Notes: generated by a model from the letters alone, not told the origin. A stretch of DNA of 64,000 nt from Streptomyces prunicolor NBRC 13075 (GCF_000367365.1 NZ_BARF01000049.1:1-64000); one strand, 5' to 3'. Positions 16,813 through 25,461 are shown, numbered from the stretch's first letter. A program made the numbers and translations.

Positions 16813-18579
16813 TTACAGGTACTGACCGGTGTTCGCCACCGTGTCGATGGAGCGTCCGGTGTCGGCGCCCTGCTTCCCGGTGATGAGCGTACGGATGTAG
16901 ACGATCCGTTCGCCCTTCTTTCCGGAGATCCGGGCCCAGTCGTCGGGGTTGGTGGTGTTGGGCAGGTCCTCGTTCTCCTTGAACTCGTCCACACACGCCT
17001 GGAGGAGGTGCGAGACGCGGATGCCCTTCTGCTTCTGGTCGAGGAAGTCCTTGATGGCCATCTTCTTGGCCCGGCCCACGATGTTCTCGATCATGGCGCC
17101 GGAGTTGAAGTCCTTGAAGTAGAGGACTTCCTTGTCACCGTTGGCGTAGGTGACCTCCAGGAAGCGGTTCTCCTCGGATTCCGTGTACATGTGCTCCACG
17201 GCCGTCTGGATCATGCTCTGGACGGTGGTGGTCTTGTCGCCGCTGTGCTCTCCGACGTCGTCGGGGTGGAGCGGGAGGCGCTCGGTGAGGTACTTGGCGA
17301 AGATGTCCTTGGCGGCCTCGGCGTCGGGACGTTCGATCTTGATCTTCACGTCCAGGCGGCCGGGGCGCAGGATGGCGGGGTCGATCATGTCCTCGCGGTT
17401 CGAGGCGCCGATGACGACCACGTTCTGCAGGCCTTCCACGCCGTCGATCTCGGCGAGCAGCTGGGGGACGATGGTGTTCTCCACGTCCGAGCTGACACCG
17501 GAACCACGGGTGCGGAAGAGGGACTCCATCTCGTCGAAGAAGACGATGACGGGAGTGCCTTCGCTGGCCTTCTCACGTGCACGCTGGAAGACGAGGCGGA
17601 TCTGCCGCTCCGTCTCACCGACGTACTTGTTGAGGAGCTCGGGGCCCTTGATGTTGAGGAAGAAGCTCTTGCCGGTGGCCTGGCCGGTGACCTCGGCGAC
17701 CTTTTTGGCCAGCGAGTTGGCGACGGCCTTGGCGATGAGCGTCTTGCCGCATCCGGGGGGCCCGTACAGCAGGACGCCCTTGGGCGGCCGCAGTTCGTGC
17801 TCCTTGAAGAGGTCGGGGTAGAGGTACGGCAGTTCGACCGCGTCGCGGATCATCTCGATCTGGCCGCCCAGACCGCCGATCTGCTCGTAGCCGATGTCGG
17901 GGACCTCTTCGAGGACGAGTTCCTCGACCTCGCTCTTCGGTACGACCTCGTAGACATAGCCGGAACGAGGTTCCAGCAGCAGGGCATCGCCGGGGCGGAT
18001 GACGACGTCCAGGAGCGGCTCGGCGAGCCGTACCACCCGTTCCTCGTCGGTGTGCCCCTGCACGAGGGCGCGTTCGCCGTCCTCGAGGATCTCCTTGAGG
18101 GTGACGATGTCGCCGACGCTCTCGTACTCCATGGCCTCGACCACGTTGAGCGCTTCGTTGAGCATTACTTCCTGGCCGCGGCGGAGCTCTTCGAGTTCCA
18201 CGCTTGGGCTGACGTTCACCCGGAGTTTGCGACCGCCGGTGAAGATGTCCGCTGTGCCGTCCTCGTTGGCCACGAGGAAGACACCGAAGCCGGCCGGCGG
18301 CTGTGCGAGCCGGTCGACTTCTTCCTTGAGGGCCACGATCTGGTCGCGGGCCTCACGGAGCGTGTTGGCGAGTCGCTCGTTCTGGGCGGACACCCCGGCC
18401 AGATTGGTCTGCAGCTCGACGATCCGCTCTTCGAGAATCCTCGTGTGTCGCGGAGAGTCGGCGAGCTTACGTCGCAGGACGGCGATCTCCTGCTCAAGGT
18501 AGGCAATCTGCCCGGACGGGTCGTCGGACCCTCGTCCCGGGCGGATGCCGCGGTTCATGTCGTCGTCGTGGGCTGCCAC
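16813..18579 (-). CDS. arc: Proteasome-associated ATPase Arc (Mpa)
   Basis: 588-residue AAA+ unfoldase that recognises Pup and feeds substrates into the 20S core. An N-terminal coiled coil (about residues 25-92) binds Pup, and OB-fold interdomains lie at about 96-220. Walker A GPPGCGKT is at 273-280, Walker B FFDEME near 345, and arginine-finger region NREDMIDPAILRPGR follows. The C-terminus ...TGQYL has the penultimate Tyr that docks in the alpha ring. GTG 18579 is chosen because GGAGGAGGTGAGG precedes it; an in-frame TTG at 18597 would place that site inside the gene. The gene is monocistronic by context. Confidence 0.97.
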   Translation of the reverse strand: MAAHDDDMNRGIRPGRGSDDPSGQIAYLEQEIAVLRRKLADSPRHTRILEERIVELQTNLAGVSAQNERLANTLREARDQIVALKEEVDRLAQPPAGFGVFLVANEDGTADIFTGGRKLRVNVSPSVELEELRRGQEVMLNEALNVVEAMEYESVGDIVTLKEILEDGERALVQGHTDEERVVRLAEPLLDVVIRPGDALLLEPRSGYVYEVVPKSEVEELVLEEVPDIGYEQIGGLGGQIEMIRDAVELPYLYPDLFKEHELRPPKGVLLYGPPGCGKTLIAKAVANSLAKKVAEVTGQATGKSFFLNIKGPELLNKYVGETERQIRLVFQRAREKASEGTPVIVFFDEMESLFRTRGSGVSSDVENTIVPQLLAEIDGVEGLQNVVVIGASNREDMIDPAILRPGRLDVKIKIERPDAEAAKDIFAKYLTERLPLHPDDVGEHSGDKTTTVQSMIQTAVEHMYTESEENRFLEVTYANGDKEVLYFKDFNSGAMIENIVGRAKKMAIKDFLDQKQKGIRVSHLLQACVDEFKENEDLPNTTNPDDWARISGKKGERIVYIRTLITGKQGADTGRSIDTVANTGQYL

Positions 18580-18617
18580 GGTCCTCACCTCCTCCAAGGG
18601 GAGCTGGACGCTTCCAG

Positions 18618-18645
18618 ACCCTACCTGGGTGGGTGTCGATTGAAA
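18618..18645 (-). promoter_or_regulatory. Possible arc promoter
   Basis: On the minus strand, TTTCAA (18640-18645) and TAGGGT (18618-18623) are 16 bp apart, a fair HrdB-type -35/-10. A separate TTGACA lies at 18664-18669 but has no well-spaced -10. Confidence 0.3.
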
Positions 18646-18669
18646 CCCCTAGATCACAAAGACTGTCAA

Positions 18670-18971
18670 GGTGTGTCGTCGGTCACCCAGCGCTCTCCCT
18701 CACGCCGTGTGGATACCCACTCAACGTGATTCAGAAGCGGACTGTTCCAAGGCCGGGTTGGTCAAAAACCTTCACGGCGGACGTGAGTTGCCGTGCGGAC
18801 GGGTTCGACGCCCGATGGAAACCGGCCATGGTGCTCCTGACGGAGAGTGTCCATGCGGACAGTGTCCGTCATGCGGTGGCGTAAAACCTGAGATCGCGGA
18901 GAAAGGTCGTTCGGGCGGTCGGAGGTAGGGTCGAAGATGTTCAACACCCGGCGGAAACAGGAGACATCACC
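18670..18971. other. Non-coding divergent region, arc / ferredoxin
   Basis: No convincing gene. It contains the palindrome GGACAGTGTCC at 18857-18867 and an imperfect direct repeat of GTGTCC...ATGCGG (18847-18858 and 18862-18876), which look operator-like. A TAGGGT about 40 bp before the ferredoxin start may be its -10. Open frames here have no ribosome binding site and poor codon bias. Confidence 0.5.
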
Positions 18972-19271
18972 GTGCAGGACGAGGCCGCGGCCGACGGCGA
19001 GGCGCTGGAGGTCTGGATCGACCAGGACCTCTGTACCGGCGACGGGATCTGCGTCCAGTACGCCCCCGAGGTCTTCGAGCTGGACATCGACGGTCTGGCC
19101 TATGTGAAGAGCCCGGACGACGAGCTGTTGCAGGACAAGGGCGCCACCACGCTCGTACCGCTGCCGCTGTTGGTCGATGTCGTGGACTCCGCCAAGGAGT
19201 GCCCCGGTGACTGCATCCATGTGCGCCGGGTCGCGGACCGGGTCGAGGTGTACGGGCCCGACGCGGCCTGA
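18972..19271 (+). CDS. Ferredoxin ([3Fe-4S]/[4Fe-4S] type)
   Basis: 99-residue small electron carrier of the actinobacterial kind that commonly serves cytochromes P450. Cysteines occur at residue 21 and 27 (CTGDGIC) and at 77 and 81 (ECPGDC). This is the C-x5-C ... C-x3-C pattern of single-cluster ferredoxins with a degenerate fourth ligand spacing. The first ten residues are an acidic extension. The start is GTG 18972 with GGAGA upstream. No P450 or reductase is nearby, so its partner is encoded elsewhere. Confidence 0.88.
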   Translation: MQDEAAADGEALEVWIDQDLCTGDGICVQYAPEVFELDIDGLAYVKSPDDELLQDKGATTLVPLPLLVDVVDSAKECPGDCIHVRRVADRVEVYGPDAA

Positions 19272-19288
19272 GGTTCAGCGGGTCGTCG

Positions 19289-19870
19289 TCAGACGTTCTG
19301 GGCGTTGCCGGGGGTGGAGCGGACGAACTTGCCGTTCTGCCACTGCCACTTGGCGGTTTCTTTCACGTCGGGGCAGCAACTGGGCACGTCCGCCGTCGAG
19401 TAGCCGAGCAGTGTCGCGAGGACCGCGCCGTCGCGTACGGCGAAGGTGGTGACGGTCTCGCGAGCCTTCGGGGCGACCAGGGTGGCGACGACGCGCGGCT
19501 TGGCGGCTCCGGCGCCCCGGGTGAGGACGTAGACGCCGTCGGGCGGGGTGCCCATGCCCGCGTCGCAGTGGACCACGGCGACCGTCTCCGGCCGGCCGTC
19601 GCCGTCGAGGTCTCCGGATGCCTTCTTCTGTACGACGGCCTTCACGGGGCCGCAGTCGAGGGGGAAGGCAACTCCTGTGGTCGCGGGGGCCGCGGCGGCG
19701 GGCGCGGACTTGGTCTGCGGGCCGGCGGCCTGGGCGGCGTGCGCGGAGTCGGGCTGCAGGCCCGAGGAGAGGGCCACGACACCGGCGAGAGCCGTGGCGG
19801 TGGCGACCCAGTGGATGGGGCGGGTGTTCGTGTGTGCCAGTTCCAGTTCCGGGACGGCGGAGTGCTGCAC
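19289..19870 (-). CDS. Secreted protein of unknown function
   Basis: 193-residue exported protein. A hydrophobic segment at about residues 20-37 (WVATATALAGVVALSSGL) with AHAAQA looks like a Sec signal and cleavage site. An Ala/Pro linker follows, then a compact domain with DLDGDGRPETVAVVHCD (FG-GAP-like calcium loop) and a C-terminal SCCPDVKETAKWQWQNGKFV block that recalls LppP/LprE-type proteins. Cysteines could form disulfides. GTG 19870 has AGGAG nine bases upstream; longer in-frame starts would lack a signal peptide at the N-terminus. Function not recognised. Confidence 0.78.
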   Translation of the reverse strand: MQHSAVPELELAHTNTRPIHWVATATALAGVVALSSGLQPDSAHAAQAAGPQTKSAPAAAAPATTGVAFPLDCGPVKAVVQKKASGDLDGDGRPETVAVVHCDAGMGTPPDGVYVLTRGAGAAKPRVVATLVAPKARETVTTFAVRDGAVLATLLGYSTADVPSCCPDVKETAKWQWQNGKFVRSTPGNAQNV

Positions 19871-20015
19871 TAGGAGTGTCTCCTGTGAGGGCTGTGCCGG
19901 TGGGGGTGGCCTGCATGCTGCCACACGGCACGGTGCGGGGGAACGGCGGGGTCGACAGTTCGTTCGCCCGGTCACACGGGAGAGTCCGGCGGGGTGTCGG
20001 TACGTCAGAACGAAG

Positions 20016-20063
20016 ACGCCGTGGCTGAGTTCCCGGAGACTTTCGGGAACTCAGCCACGGCGT
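20016..20063 (-). terminator. Long terminator after trmI
   Basis: 19-bp perfect stem ACGCCGTGGCTGAGTTCCC / GGGAACTCAGCCACGGCGT with a 10-base loop (20035-20044), 42 bp beyond the trmI stop. It is among the strongest hairpins in the window. Confidence 0.9.
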
Positions 20064-20104
20064 TCGTGCGTTGAGTGCGGCACAGGGCCGCCCTTGCGTG
20101 CGGC

Positions 20105-21013
20105 TCAGCGGCCGGCCGCGCCGCCACCGTCGGCGTTCGGGCCGGTGTAGTCGTCGCCGTAGGCACCCTTGGAAGGGCGGCGTCGGCGCATCGGCGGCTC
20201 GACGCCGTCCGCGAGGCGGCGGGCGGTGAGGAGGAAGCCGGTGTGGCCGATCATCCGGTGGTCGGGGCGGACGGCCAGGCCCTCGACGTGCCAGTTGCGG
20301 AGCATCGTCTCCCAGGCGGTCGGCTCGTTGAAGGAGCCGATCTCGCGGATGGACTCGACGGTCCGCGCGAGCTGGGTGGTGGTCGCGACGTAGCAGCACA
20401 GGATGCCGCCGGGCACGAGGGCCTTGGAGACGGCCTCCAGGCACTCCCAGGGGGCGAGCATGTCGAGGATGACGCGGTCCACGTCCAGGTCGGACAGGTT
20501 GTCCTGGAGGTCGCCGACGGTGAGCTGCCAGGCGGGGTGCGGGCCGCCGAAGTAGCGCTCCACGTTCTGCTGGGCGATCTCGGCGAAGTCCTCGCGGCGC
20601 TCGTAGGAGTGCAGCATGCCCTGGTCGCCGATGGCGCGCAGCAGGAAGCTGCTGAGCGAGCCGGAGCCCACGCCTGCTTCCACGACGCGGGCGCCGGGGA
20701 AGATGTCCGCGAAGGCCAGGATCTGCCCCGCGTCCTTGGGGTAGACCACGGCGGCGCCGCGGGGCATGGACAGGACGTAGTCGGGGAGCAGGGGGCGCAG
20801 CGCGAGGTAGGCGACGTTTCCGGTGGTGCGGACAACGCTGCCCTCGGGAGCACCGATCAGTTCGTCGTGCGGGAAGGAACCCTTGTGGGTGTGGAAATTC
20901 TTCCCGGCTTCGAGCGTGAACGTGTAGTGGCGGCCCTTGGGGTCGGTCAGCTGAACCTGGTCCCCGACCTTGAAGGGCCCGCGCCTGCGGGCGGCACCGG
21001 TCGGTTCGGACAT
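20105..21013 (-). CDS. trmI: tRNA (adenine-58-N1)-methyltransferase TrmI
   Basis: 302-residue SAM-dependent enzyme that makes m1A58 in the T-loop of tRNA. The N-terminal substrate-recognition domain (FKVGDQVQLTDPKGRHYTFTLEAGKNFHTHKG) is followed by a Rossmann methyltransferase with motif I VVEAGVGSGSLSSFLL, motif IV VILDMLAPWECL and a C-terminal basic tail. ATG 21013 (MSEPTGAARR) is chosen because the family begins there, although its ribosome binding site is weak. It lies 50 bp after the M50 protease on the same strand. In mycobacteria the orthologue is also close to the proteasome locus. Confidence 0.93.
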   Translation of the reverse strand: MSEPTGAARRRGPFKVGDQVQLTDPKGRHYTFTLEAGKNFHTHKGSFPHDELIGAPEGSVVRTTGNVAYLALRPLLPDYVLSMPRGAAVVYPKDAGQILAFADIFPGARVVEAGVGSGSLSSFLLRAIGDQGMLHSYERREDFAEIAQQNVERYFGGPHPAWQLTVGDLQDNLSDLDVDRVILDMLAPWECLEAVSKALVPGGILCCYVATTTQLARTVESIREIGSFNEPTAWETMLRNWHVEGLAVRPDHRMIGHTGFLLTARRLADGVEPPMRRRRPSKGAYGDDYTGPNADGGGAAGR

Positions 21014-21063
21014 GTGACCAGCGTACCGGCGTTTGTGGGGGCCGCCGACCACGCGCGCGTGCC

Positions 21064-22818
21064 TCAGTTGGGGCGGGCCATGGCCTTCACGAAGGCGCGC
21101 TCGACGTCGGCGGCGGACAGGACGCCGTAGATCTCGCCGGTCTCCTCGACCACGAGGTACTCGGTGGCGGGGGTGGCGCGCAGGGCGTCCAGGAGGTCCT
21201 CTCCGGCGAGCTCCGCGGAGACGCGCATGCCGTCCGTGAGGTCCTGGGCGAGGCCGCTGACGACGACCCAGGGGCGGCGGTGTTCGGGGACGCCGACGAT
21301 GGCGGCCTCGCGGACGAGGGAGAGGGGCTGGCCGTCGGCGTCGACGACGACCAGGGCGCGGGCGCCGGCGGCATTGGCGCGGCGCAGGGCCTCGGAGAGC
21401 GGGGTGTTGGTCTCGACGGGGACCGCGCGGCGGGTGAGGTTGCGGGCGCGCAGTTCCGGGAGGTGCTCGCGCAGTCGGGCCATACGGAGGCTGTTGCCGG
21501 CGCCGGTCCAGATGATCGCGGCGAGGATCGCGGCGAGCAGGGCGTCGGTGACGGTGTCCATGCCGCTGATGTCCTCGGTGTTGGTACCGAGGGCGCCGGT
21601 CTGGGTGAGCAGCGGCAGGCCGATCAGGACGGAGACGGCGAGGGCGCGGCCGACCCAGGCGGCGGCGATGGTGCCGCTCATGGGCCTGCCGGTGATCTTC
21701 CAGACGACCGCGCGGAGCATGCGGCCGCCGTCGAGGGGCAGGCCGGGCAGGAGGTTGAAGGCGGCCACGATGAGGTTGGAGACCATCAGGCCGGCCAGCA
21801 GGACGCCCGGGACGGTGCCGGGTTCGACGGGCAGCATGGCCAGGTAGAAGACGCCCGAGAGGATCAGCGAGAGCAGCGGGCCGACGAAGGCCAGCACGAA
21901 CTCCCTGCCGGGGGTCTCGGCCTCCTTCTCGATCTCGGAGACACCGCCGAAGAACTGCAACTGGATGCGGCGGACCGGGAGTTTGAAGCGGAGCGCGGCG
22001 ACGGTGTGGGCGAGTTCGTGCACCAGGACCGAGCCGTAGAAGGCGACCGCGAAGAAGAGGGCCACGAGGTAGCGGGCGGCGCCGAGTTCGGGCAGCACGC
22101 GATCGAGTTGGCCGCCGAACACCCAGGTGATGAGCGCGGCTACGAGGAACCAGCTGGGGGCCACGTAGACGGGCACGCCGAAGGGCCGCCCCATCAGCAG
22201 GCCGCCGCCGGGCTCCTTGGGGCGCTGTGGGGGGCGGCCCTTGGCGATGGGGCTGGGGGTGGAGGTGGATTCGGGTCGGGCGTGGGGGTCTGTGTGGGCG
22301 TAGGGGAGGTTGGGGTGGCTCGGCTGGTCGGCGCCGTGCTCGTTGCCCGTGGGCGTGCCGTCACGTTTCGGCTCGCCGTTCAGGTGAGCGGGCGGCGTGT
22401 TGGGCCGGCCATGGTCCTGTGCGGTCGCCTCGGGCGCCGTGTGCTGGGGTGTGGCGGGGTCGGTGGACCCTGAGGGCGTCGGCGTCTCGGCAGCGCTGTT
22501 CTCGGCGGACTCGGAGGACTCGGACGGTGTTCCCGGCTCCGTACTGGGCCCTGCTGCGGGCGCGAGCGGTGTGACCTGCTCCGAGCTGTCGTCCCGATCG
22601 GTGTGCTCGATCGACGTGCTCGCCTCCCCGGGCTCCCCGGACGATGGCTTCGCGGTCCCGTGTTCCTGGGGCGATGAGTCGGGGTTCTGGTGGGCGGAGT
22701 CGTCCGGTTTCGGTTCGGGAGTGCCGGGGTCGGTGGTCGGGGTCGTGGCACCCGGGGCGTGTTCGGTCGGCTCGTTGGTGCCGGACCGCGGCTGCCCGCT
22801 CCCGCCGCTCTCGTCCAC
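21064..22818 (-). CDS. Site-2-type M50 metalloprotease with CBS pair and long disordered N-terminus
   Basis: 584-residue intramembrane protease. Residues 1-205 are low-complexity (Pro, Thr, Ser, Glu, Asp, His rich) and presumably disordered. The core from about 210 contains the zinc site HELAH at 267-271 and the second ligand motif LDGG at 362-365 within transmembrane helices. Two CBS motifs follow (about 460-575). M50 enzymes of this Rip/SpoIVFB type release membrane-bound regulators, and CBS pairs usually sense adenine nucleotides. The start is GTG 22818 with GAGGGG upstream. It is divergent from the RecB-like gene; the 175 bp between shows no clear motif. Confidence 0.9.
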   Translation of the reverse strand: MDESGGSGQPRSGTNEPTEHAPGATTPTTDPGTPEPKPDDSAHQNPDSSPQEHGTAKPSSGEPGEASTSIEHTDRDDSSEQVTPLAPAAGPSTEPGTPSESSESAENSAAETPTPSGSTDPATPQHTAPEATAQDHGRPNTPPAHLNGEPKRDGTPTGNEHGADQPSHPNLPYAHTDPHARPESTSTPSPIAKGRPPQRPKEPGGGLLMGRPFGVPVYVAPSWFLVAALITWVFGGQLDRVLPELGAARYLVALFFAVAFYGSVLVHELAHTVAALRFKLPVRRIQLQFFGGVSEIEKEAETPGREFVLAFVGPLLSLILSGVFYLAMLPVEPGTVPGVLLAGLMVSNLIVAAFNLLPGLPLDGGRMLRAVVWKITGRPMSGTIAAAWVGRALAVSVLIGLPLLTQTGALGTNTEDISGMDTVTDALLAAILAAIIWTGAGNSLRMARLREHLPELRARNLTRRAVPVETNTPLSEALRRANAAGARALVVVDADGQPLSLVREAAIVGVPEHRRPWVVVSGLAQDLTDGMRVSAELAGEDLLDALRATPATEYLVVEETGEIYGVLSAADVERAFVKAMARPN

Positions 22819-22993
22819 GGTGTCCCCTCGTTCGAAGCATCCTCCGCGCCAGCCGGGCGGAGGGGTCTCGGGTCGATGGTATGCGGCGGTCGCGACGCGT
22901 TCCGCCCCGGCACCCCCCGCGTTTCCCCGGCCGTCGCGGGTGCGTCGGGCGGGATCGGGTCACTGTCAGTGGCGGGCCGTAAGGTTCGTGGGC

Positions 22994-24103
22994 ATGGAGA
23001 CCAGTGCGGAGGGCGTCGCGGGGACAGTCGGCGACGAGGGCGCGGCGGCGGGGCCGACCGCGGCGGTGACGGTGGAGACGGGGACGGTGGGCGTGGTCGG
23101 GCGCGTGGCCATAGCGCCCGCCTCGTTGTCGCCCTCGCGTGCCAGTGACTTCATGCAGTGCCCGTTGTTGTACCGGTTCCGGGTGATCGACCGGCTGCCC
23201 GAGAAGCCCAGCGAGGCGGCGACCAGGGGGACCCTGGTGCACTCGGTGCTGGAGCGGCTCTTCGACGCGCCGGCGGCCGAGCGCACGGCGCCGCGGGCCA
23301 AGTCGCTGATCCCCGGGCAGTGGGACCGGTTGCGGGAGTCCCGGCCGGAGGTCGTGGAGCTGTTCGCCGATGATCCGGAGGGCGAACGGCTGGCGCGCTG
23401 GCTCGGGGAGGCGGAGCGGCTGGTCGAGCGGTGGTTCTCGCTGGAGGATCCGACACGGCTGGAGCCCGCCGAGCGGGAGATGTTCGTCGAGGCCGAGCTG
23501 GATTCGGGACTGAAGCTGCGCGGGATCATCGACCGGGTCGATGTGGCGCCCACGGGTGATGTGCGGATCGTCGACTACAAGACGGGCAAGGCGCCTCGGC
23601 CCGAGTATGCCGAGGGTGCGCTGTTCCAGATGAAGTTCTACGCCCTGGTGGTCTGGCGGCTGAAGCAGGTCGTTCCGCGTCGGCTCCAGCTGGTGTATCT
23701 GGGCAGTGGGGACGTCGTGACGTACGACCCCGTCATCGCCGACCTGGAGCGGGTGGAGCGCAAGCTGCTGGCCCTGTGGGAGGCGATCCGGCTGGCCACG
23801 GAGACCGGCGAGTGGCGCCCGCGCCCGACCAAGCTGTGCGGCTGGTGCGACCACCAGTCGGTGTGCCCGGAGTTCGGCGGCACTCCCCCGCCGTATCCGT
23901 TGCCGGTACGGAGGGCTGACGGGGGTTCTGGCGGGGGTTCGGGGGCGGGCGTTTCCGCTGAAGGTGTGGAGGTGGTCGGCGGTGCTTCCGCTGCAGGTCC
24001 GGAGGTGGTGGACGGTGTTTCTGCCGGGGAGGCCAAGGGTGTAGGTGGCGTTCCCGCCAGCGGGCCGGGAGCTGCGGACGGCCTCTCCGGCACGGGGTCT
24101 TAG
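22994..24103 (+). CDS. RecB-family (Cas4-like) PD-(D/E)XK exonuclease with repeat tail
   Basis: 369-residue nuclease. Cys56 (SDFMQCPLLYRFR) and Cys282, 285 and 291 (CGWCDHQSVC) form the four-cysteine iron-sulfur site of RecB/Cas4 nucleases. The metal site is D180 (GIIDRVD), D194 and K196 (VDYKTGK), with H83 in GTLVHSVLE. The first 35 residues and residues 308-369 are low complexity. The tail is made of 11-residue units (GVSAEGVEVVG, GASAAGPEVVD, GVSAGEAKGVG) encoded by a 33-bp DNA repeat that runs on past the stop codon. The start is ATG 22994 with AAGG upstream. It probably processes DNA ends in repair. No cas genes are nearby. Confidence 0.9.
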   Translation: METSAEGVAGTVGDEGAAAGPTAAVTVETGTVGVVGRVAIAPASLSPSRASDFMQCPLLYRFRVIDRLPEKPSEAATRGTLVHSVLERLFDAPAAERTAPRAKSLIPGQWDRLRESRPEVVELFADDPEGERLARWLGEAERLVERWFSLEDPTRLEPAEREMFVEAELDSGLKLRGIIDRVDVAPTGDVRIVDYKTGKAPRPEYAEGALFQMKFYALVVWRLKQVVPRRLQLVYLGSGDVVTYDPVIADLERVERKLLALWEAIRLATETGEWRPRPTKLCGWCDHQSVCPEFGGTPPPYPLPVRRADGGSGGGSGAGVSAEGVEVVGGASAAGPEVVDGVSAGEAKGVGGVPASGPGAADGLSGTGS

Positions 24104-24560
24104 GCGACGGACGGACTCTTCACCTGGTGTCTGTACGGAGGGGACTGCGTCTCGGTGCGAGGCACCCAGCGGTCTCTTCCAGGGGCCGGTGGCTGCGGAC
24201 GATCCCTCAAGGCACGGGGCTGGGTTGCCAACCGTGTCACCGCCCTGGGCCGGGGGCGACGGGGCGGACGGGGGCGCCAGGGCGGCGGGCGGTACTTCCG
24301 TTGGAGGTCCGGAGATCGCGGTCGGTATTTCCGGACCTCCGGCACGGGTGCGAAGCGCCCGAGGGGGTTTCCGCCGCGCGTCCAGAGACGCAGGGCGGTG
24401 TTTCCGCCGGAGGGGCGGAGGCGCCGCGCATATCCCCGGGTGGGGAGCCCGAGGTGCCGCACGCCGTCCTCATCGGGGAGTTGGAGGCTTCGGACGATCT
24501 CTCTGCCGGGGAGTCACGGGGGACGGACGAACCTCGCGCCGGGGGCCGTAGTAAACCGCG
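23948..24560 (+). repeat. Degenerate 33-bp tandem repeat array
   Basis: About 18 units of roughly 33 bp, consensus near GGCGGTGTTTCCGCCGGAGG followed by a CGGAGG-type end. The first five units encode the RecB-like tail. The rest (24104-24560) lie beyond its TAG and drift between frames. The least degraded distal copies are at about 24390 (GGCGGTGTTTCCGCCGGAGG) and 24495 (GACGATCTCTCTGCCGGGGA). Nothing else is recognisable up to the response-regulator promoter at about 24680. Confidence 0.7.
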
Positions 24561-24712
24561 TCCCCTTCAGAAGCCCTGACACCGCGAACCGCGTTCCATC
24601 CTGAAGTCGGCCCCGTCCCCCACCGGGCCACCCCGTAGCCGCCCGCAAGGCCGGTCGAGTCGAGTGGCGGTGCGCAGGGCAGAATGGGGCCGGGCTAGCG
24701 AAGGAGATTCAC

Positions 24713-25384
24713 GTGGCCATCCGCGTCCTACTGGTTGATGACCAGCCGCTGCTGCGAACCGGGTTCCGGATGATTCTGGAGGCGGAGCAGGATCTCGCGG
24801 TCGTCGGCGAGGCCGGTGACGGACTGCAGGCGCTCGACCAGGTGCGGGCTCTGCAGCCCGATGTGGTGCTGATGGACATCCGTATGCCGCGGATGGACGG
24901 GGTGGAGGCGACCCGGCAGATCACCGGTCCCGGGCGGGACGGTCCGGCGAAGGTGCTGGTGCTGACCACGTTCGACCTCGACGAGTACGTCGTGGAGGCG
25001 TTGCGGGCCGGTGCCAGTGGCTTCCTGCTCAAGGACGCGCCGGCGAACGAACTCGTGCAGGCGATCCGGGTGGTGGCCTCCGGTGAGGCCATGCTCGCGC
25101 CCAGCATCACGCGGCGGCTGCTCGACAAGTACGCCAGCCATCTGCCGTCGGGTGACGAGCCCGTCCCGGACGCCCTGCACACGTTGACCGAGCGTGAGGT
25201 CGAGGTGCTGAAGCTGGTGGCGCGCGGGCTGTCGAACGCCGAGATCGCCGCCGATCTCTTCGTCAGCGAGACCACCGTCAAGACGCACGTGGGGCACGTC
25301 CTCACCAAACTGGGCCTGCGGGACCGGGTGCAGGCCGCGGTGTACGCGTACGAGAGTGGTCTGGTGCGTCCCGGCGCGCAGTAG
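24713..25384 (+). CDS. NarL/LuxR-family response regulator (orphan)
   Basis: 223-residue two-component regulator. The receiver domain has acidic residues D9-D10, phospho-acceptor D55 (VVLMDIRMPRMDG), T85-T86 and K107. The LuxR-type HTH lies at about 158-215 (LTEREVEVLKLVARGLSNAE, VSETTVKTHVGHVLTKLGL). GTG 24713 has a strong GAAGGAG. No histidine kinase is adjacent on either side, so its partner is encoded elsewhere. It is transcribed alone and ends at a bidirectional terminator. Confidence 0.94.
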   Translation: MAIRVLLVDDQPLLRTGFRMILEAEQDLAVVGEAGDGLQALDQVRALQPDVVLMDIRMPRMDGVEATRQITGPGRDGPAKVLVLTTFDLDEYVVEALRAGASGFLLKDAPANELVQAIRVVASGEAMLAPSITRRLLDKYASHLPSGDEPVPDALHTLTEREVEVLKLVARGLSNAEIAADLFVSETTVKTHVGHVLTKLGLRDRVQAAVYAYESGLVRPGAQ

Positions 25385-25425
25385 CCGCAGTAGCCGTCGT
25401 AGTCGCAGCAGGCAGCCGTATGTAC

Positions 25426-25461
25426 GAAGAGGGCGCCCCTTCCTGACAGGGCGCCCTCTTC
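25426..25461. terminator. Bidirectional terminator after response regulator
   Basis: 13-bp stem GAAGAGGGCGCCC / GGGCGCCCTCTTC, loop CTTCCTGACA, followed on the plus strand by TGTGTGTG. It serves the end of the response-regulator gene. Confidence 0.85.

Noticed and set aside
18795..18815. GGGTTCGACGCCC, resembling a tRNA T-arm
   Set aside because: No matching acceptor, D or anticodon arms could be folded around it.
18633..18928. Two overlapping plus-strand frames in the arc/ferredoxin spacer, one with a CPCGQCPSC segment
   Set aside because: No ribosome binding sites, atypical codon use, and the frames lie across the likely promoters of both neighbours.
22994..24103. Cas4 of a CRISPR system
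   Set aside because: The fold and iron-sulfur cysteines are shared by RecB-like nucleases in general. No repeats, spacers or cas genes occur in the window.
24127..24579. 151-residue plus-strand frame with GVSA-like units after the RecB-like gene
   Set aside because: It has no ribosome binding site and is a different frame of the same decayed repeat array, so it is reported as repeat and not as a gene.
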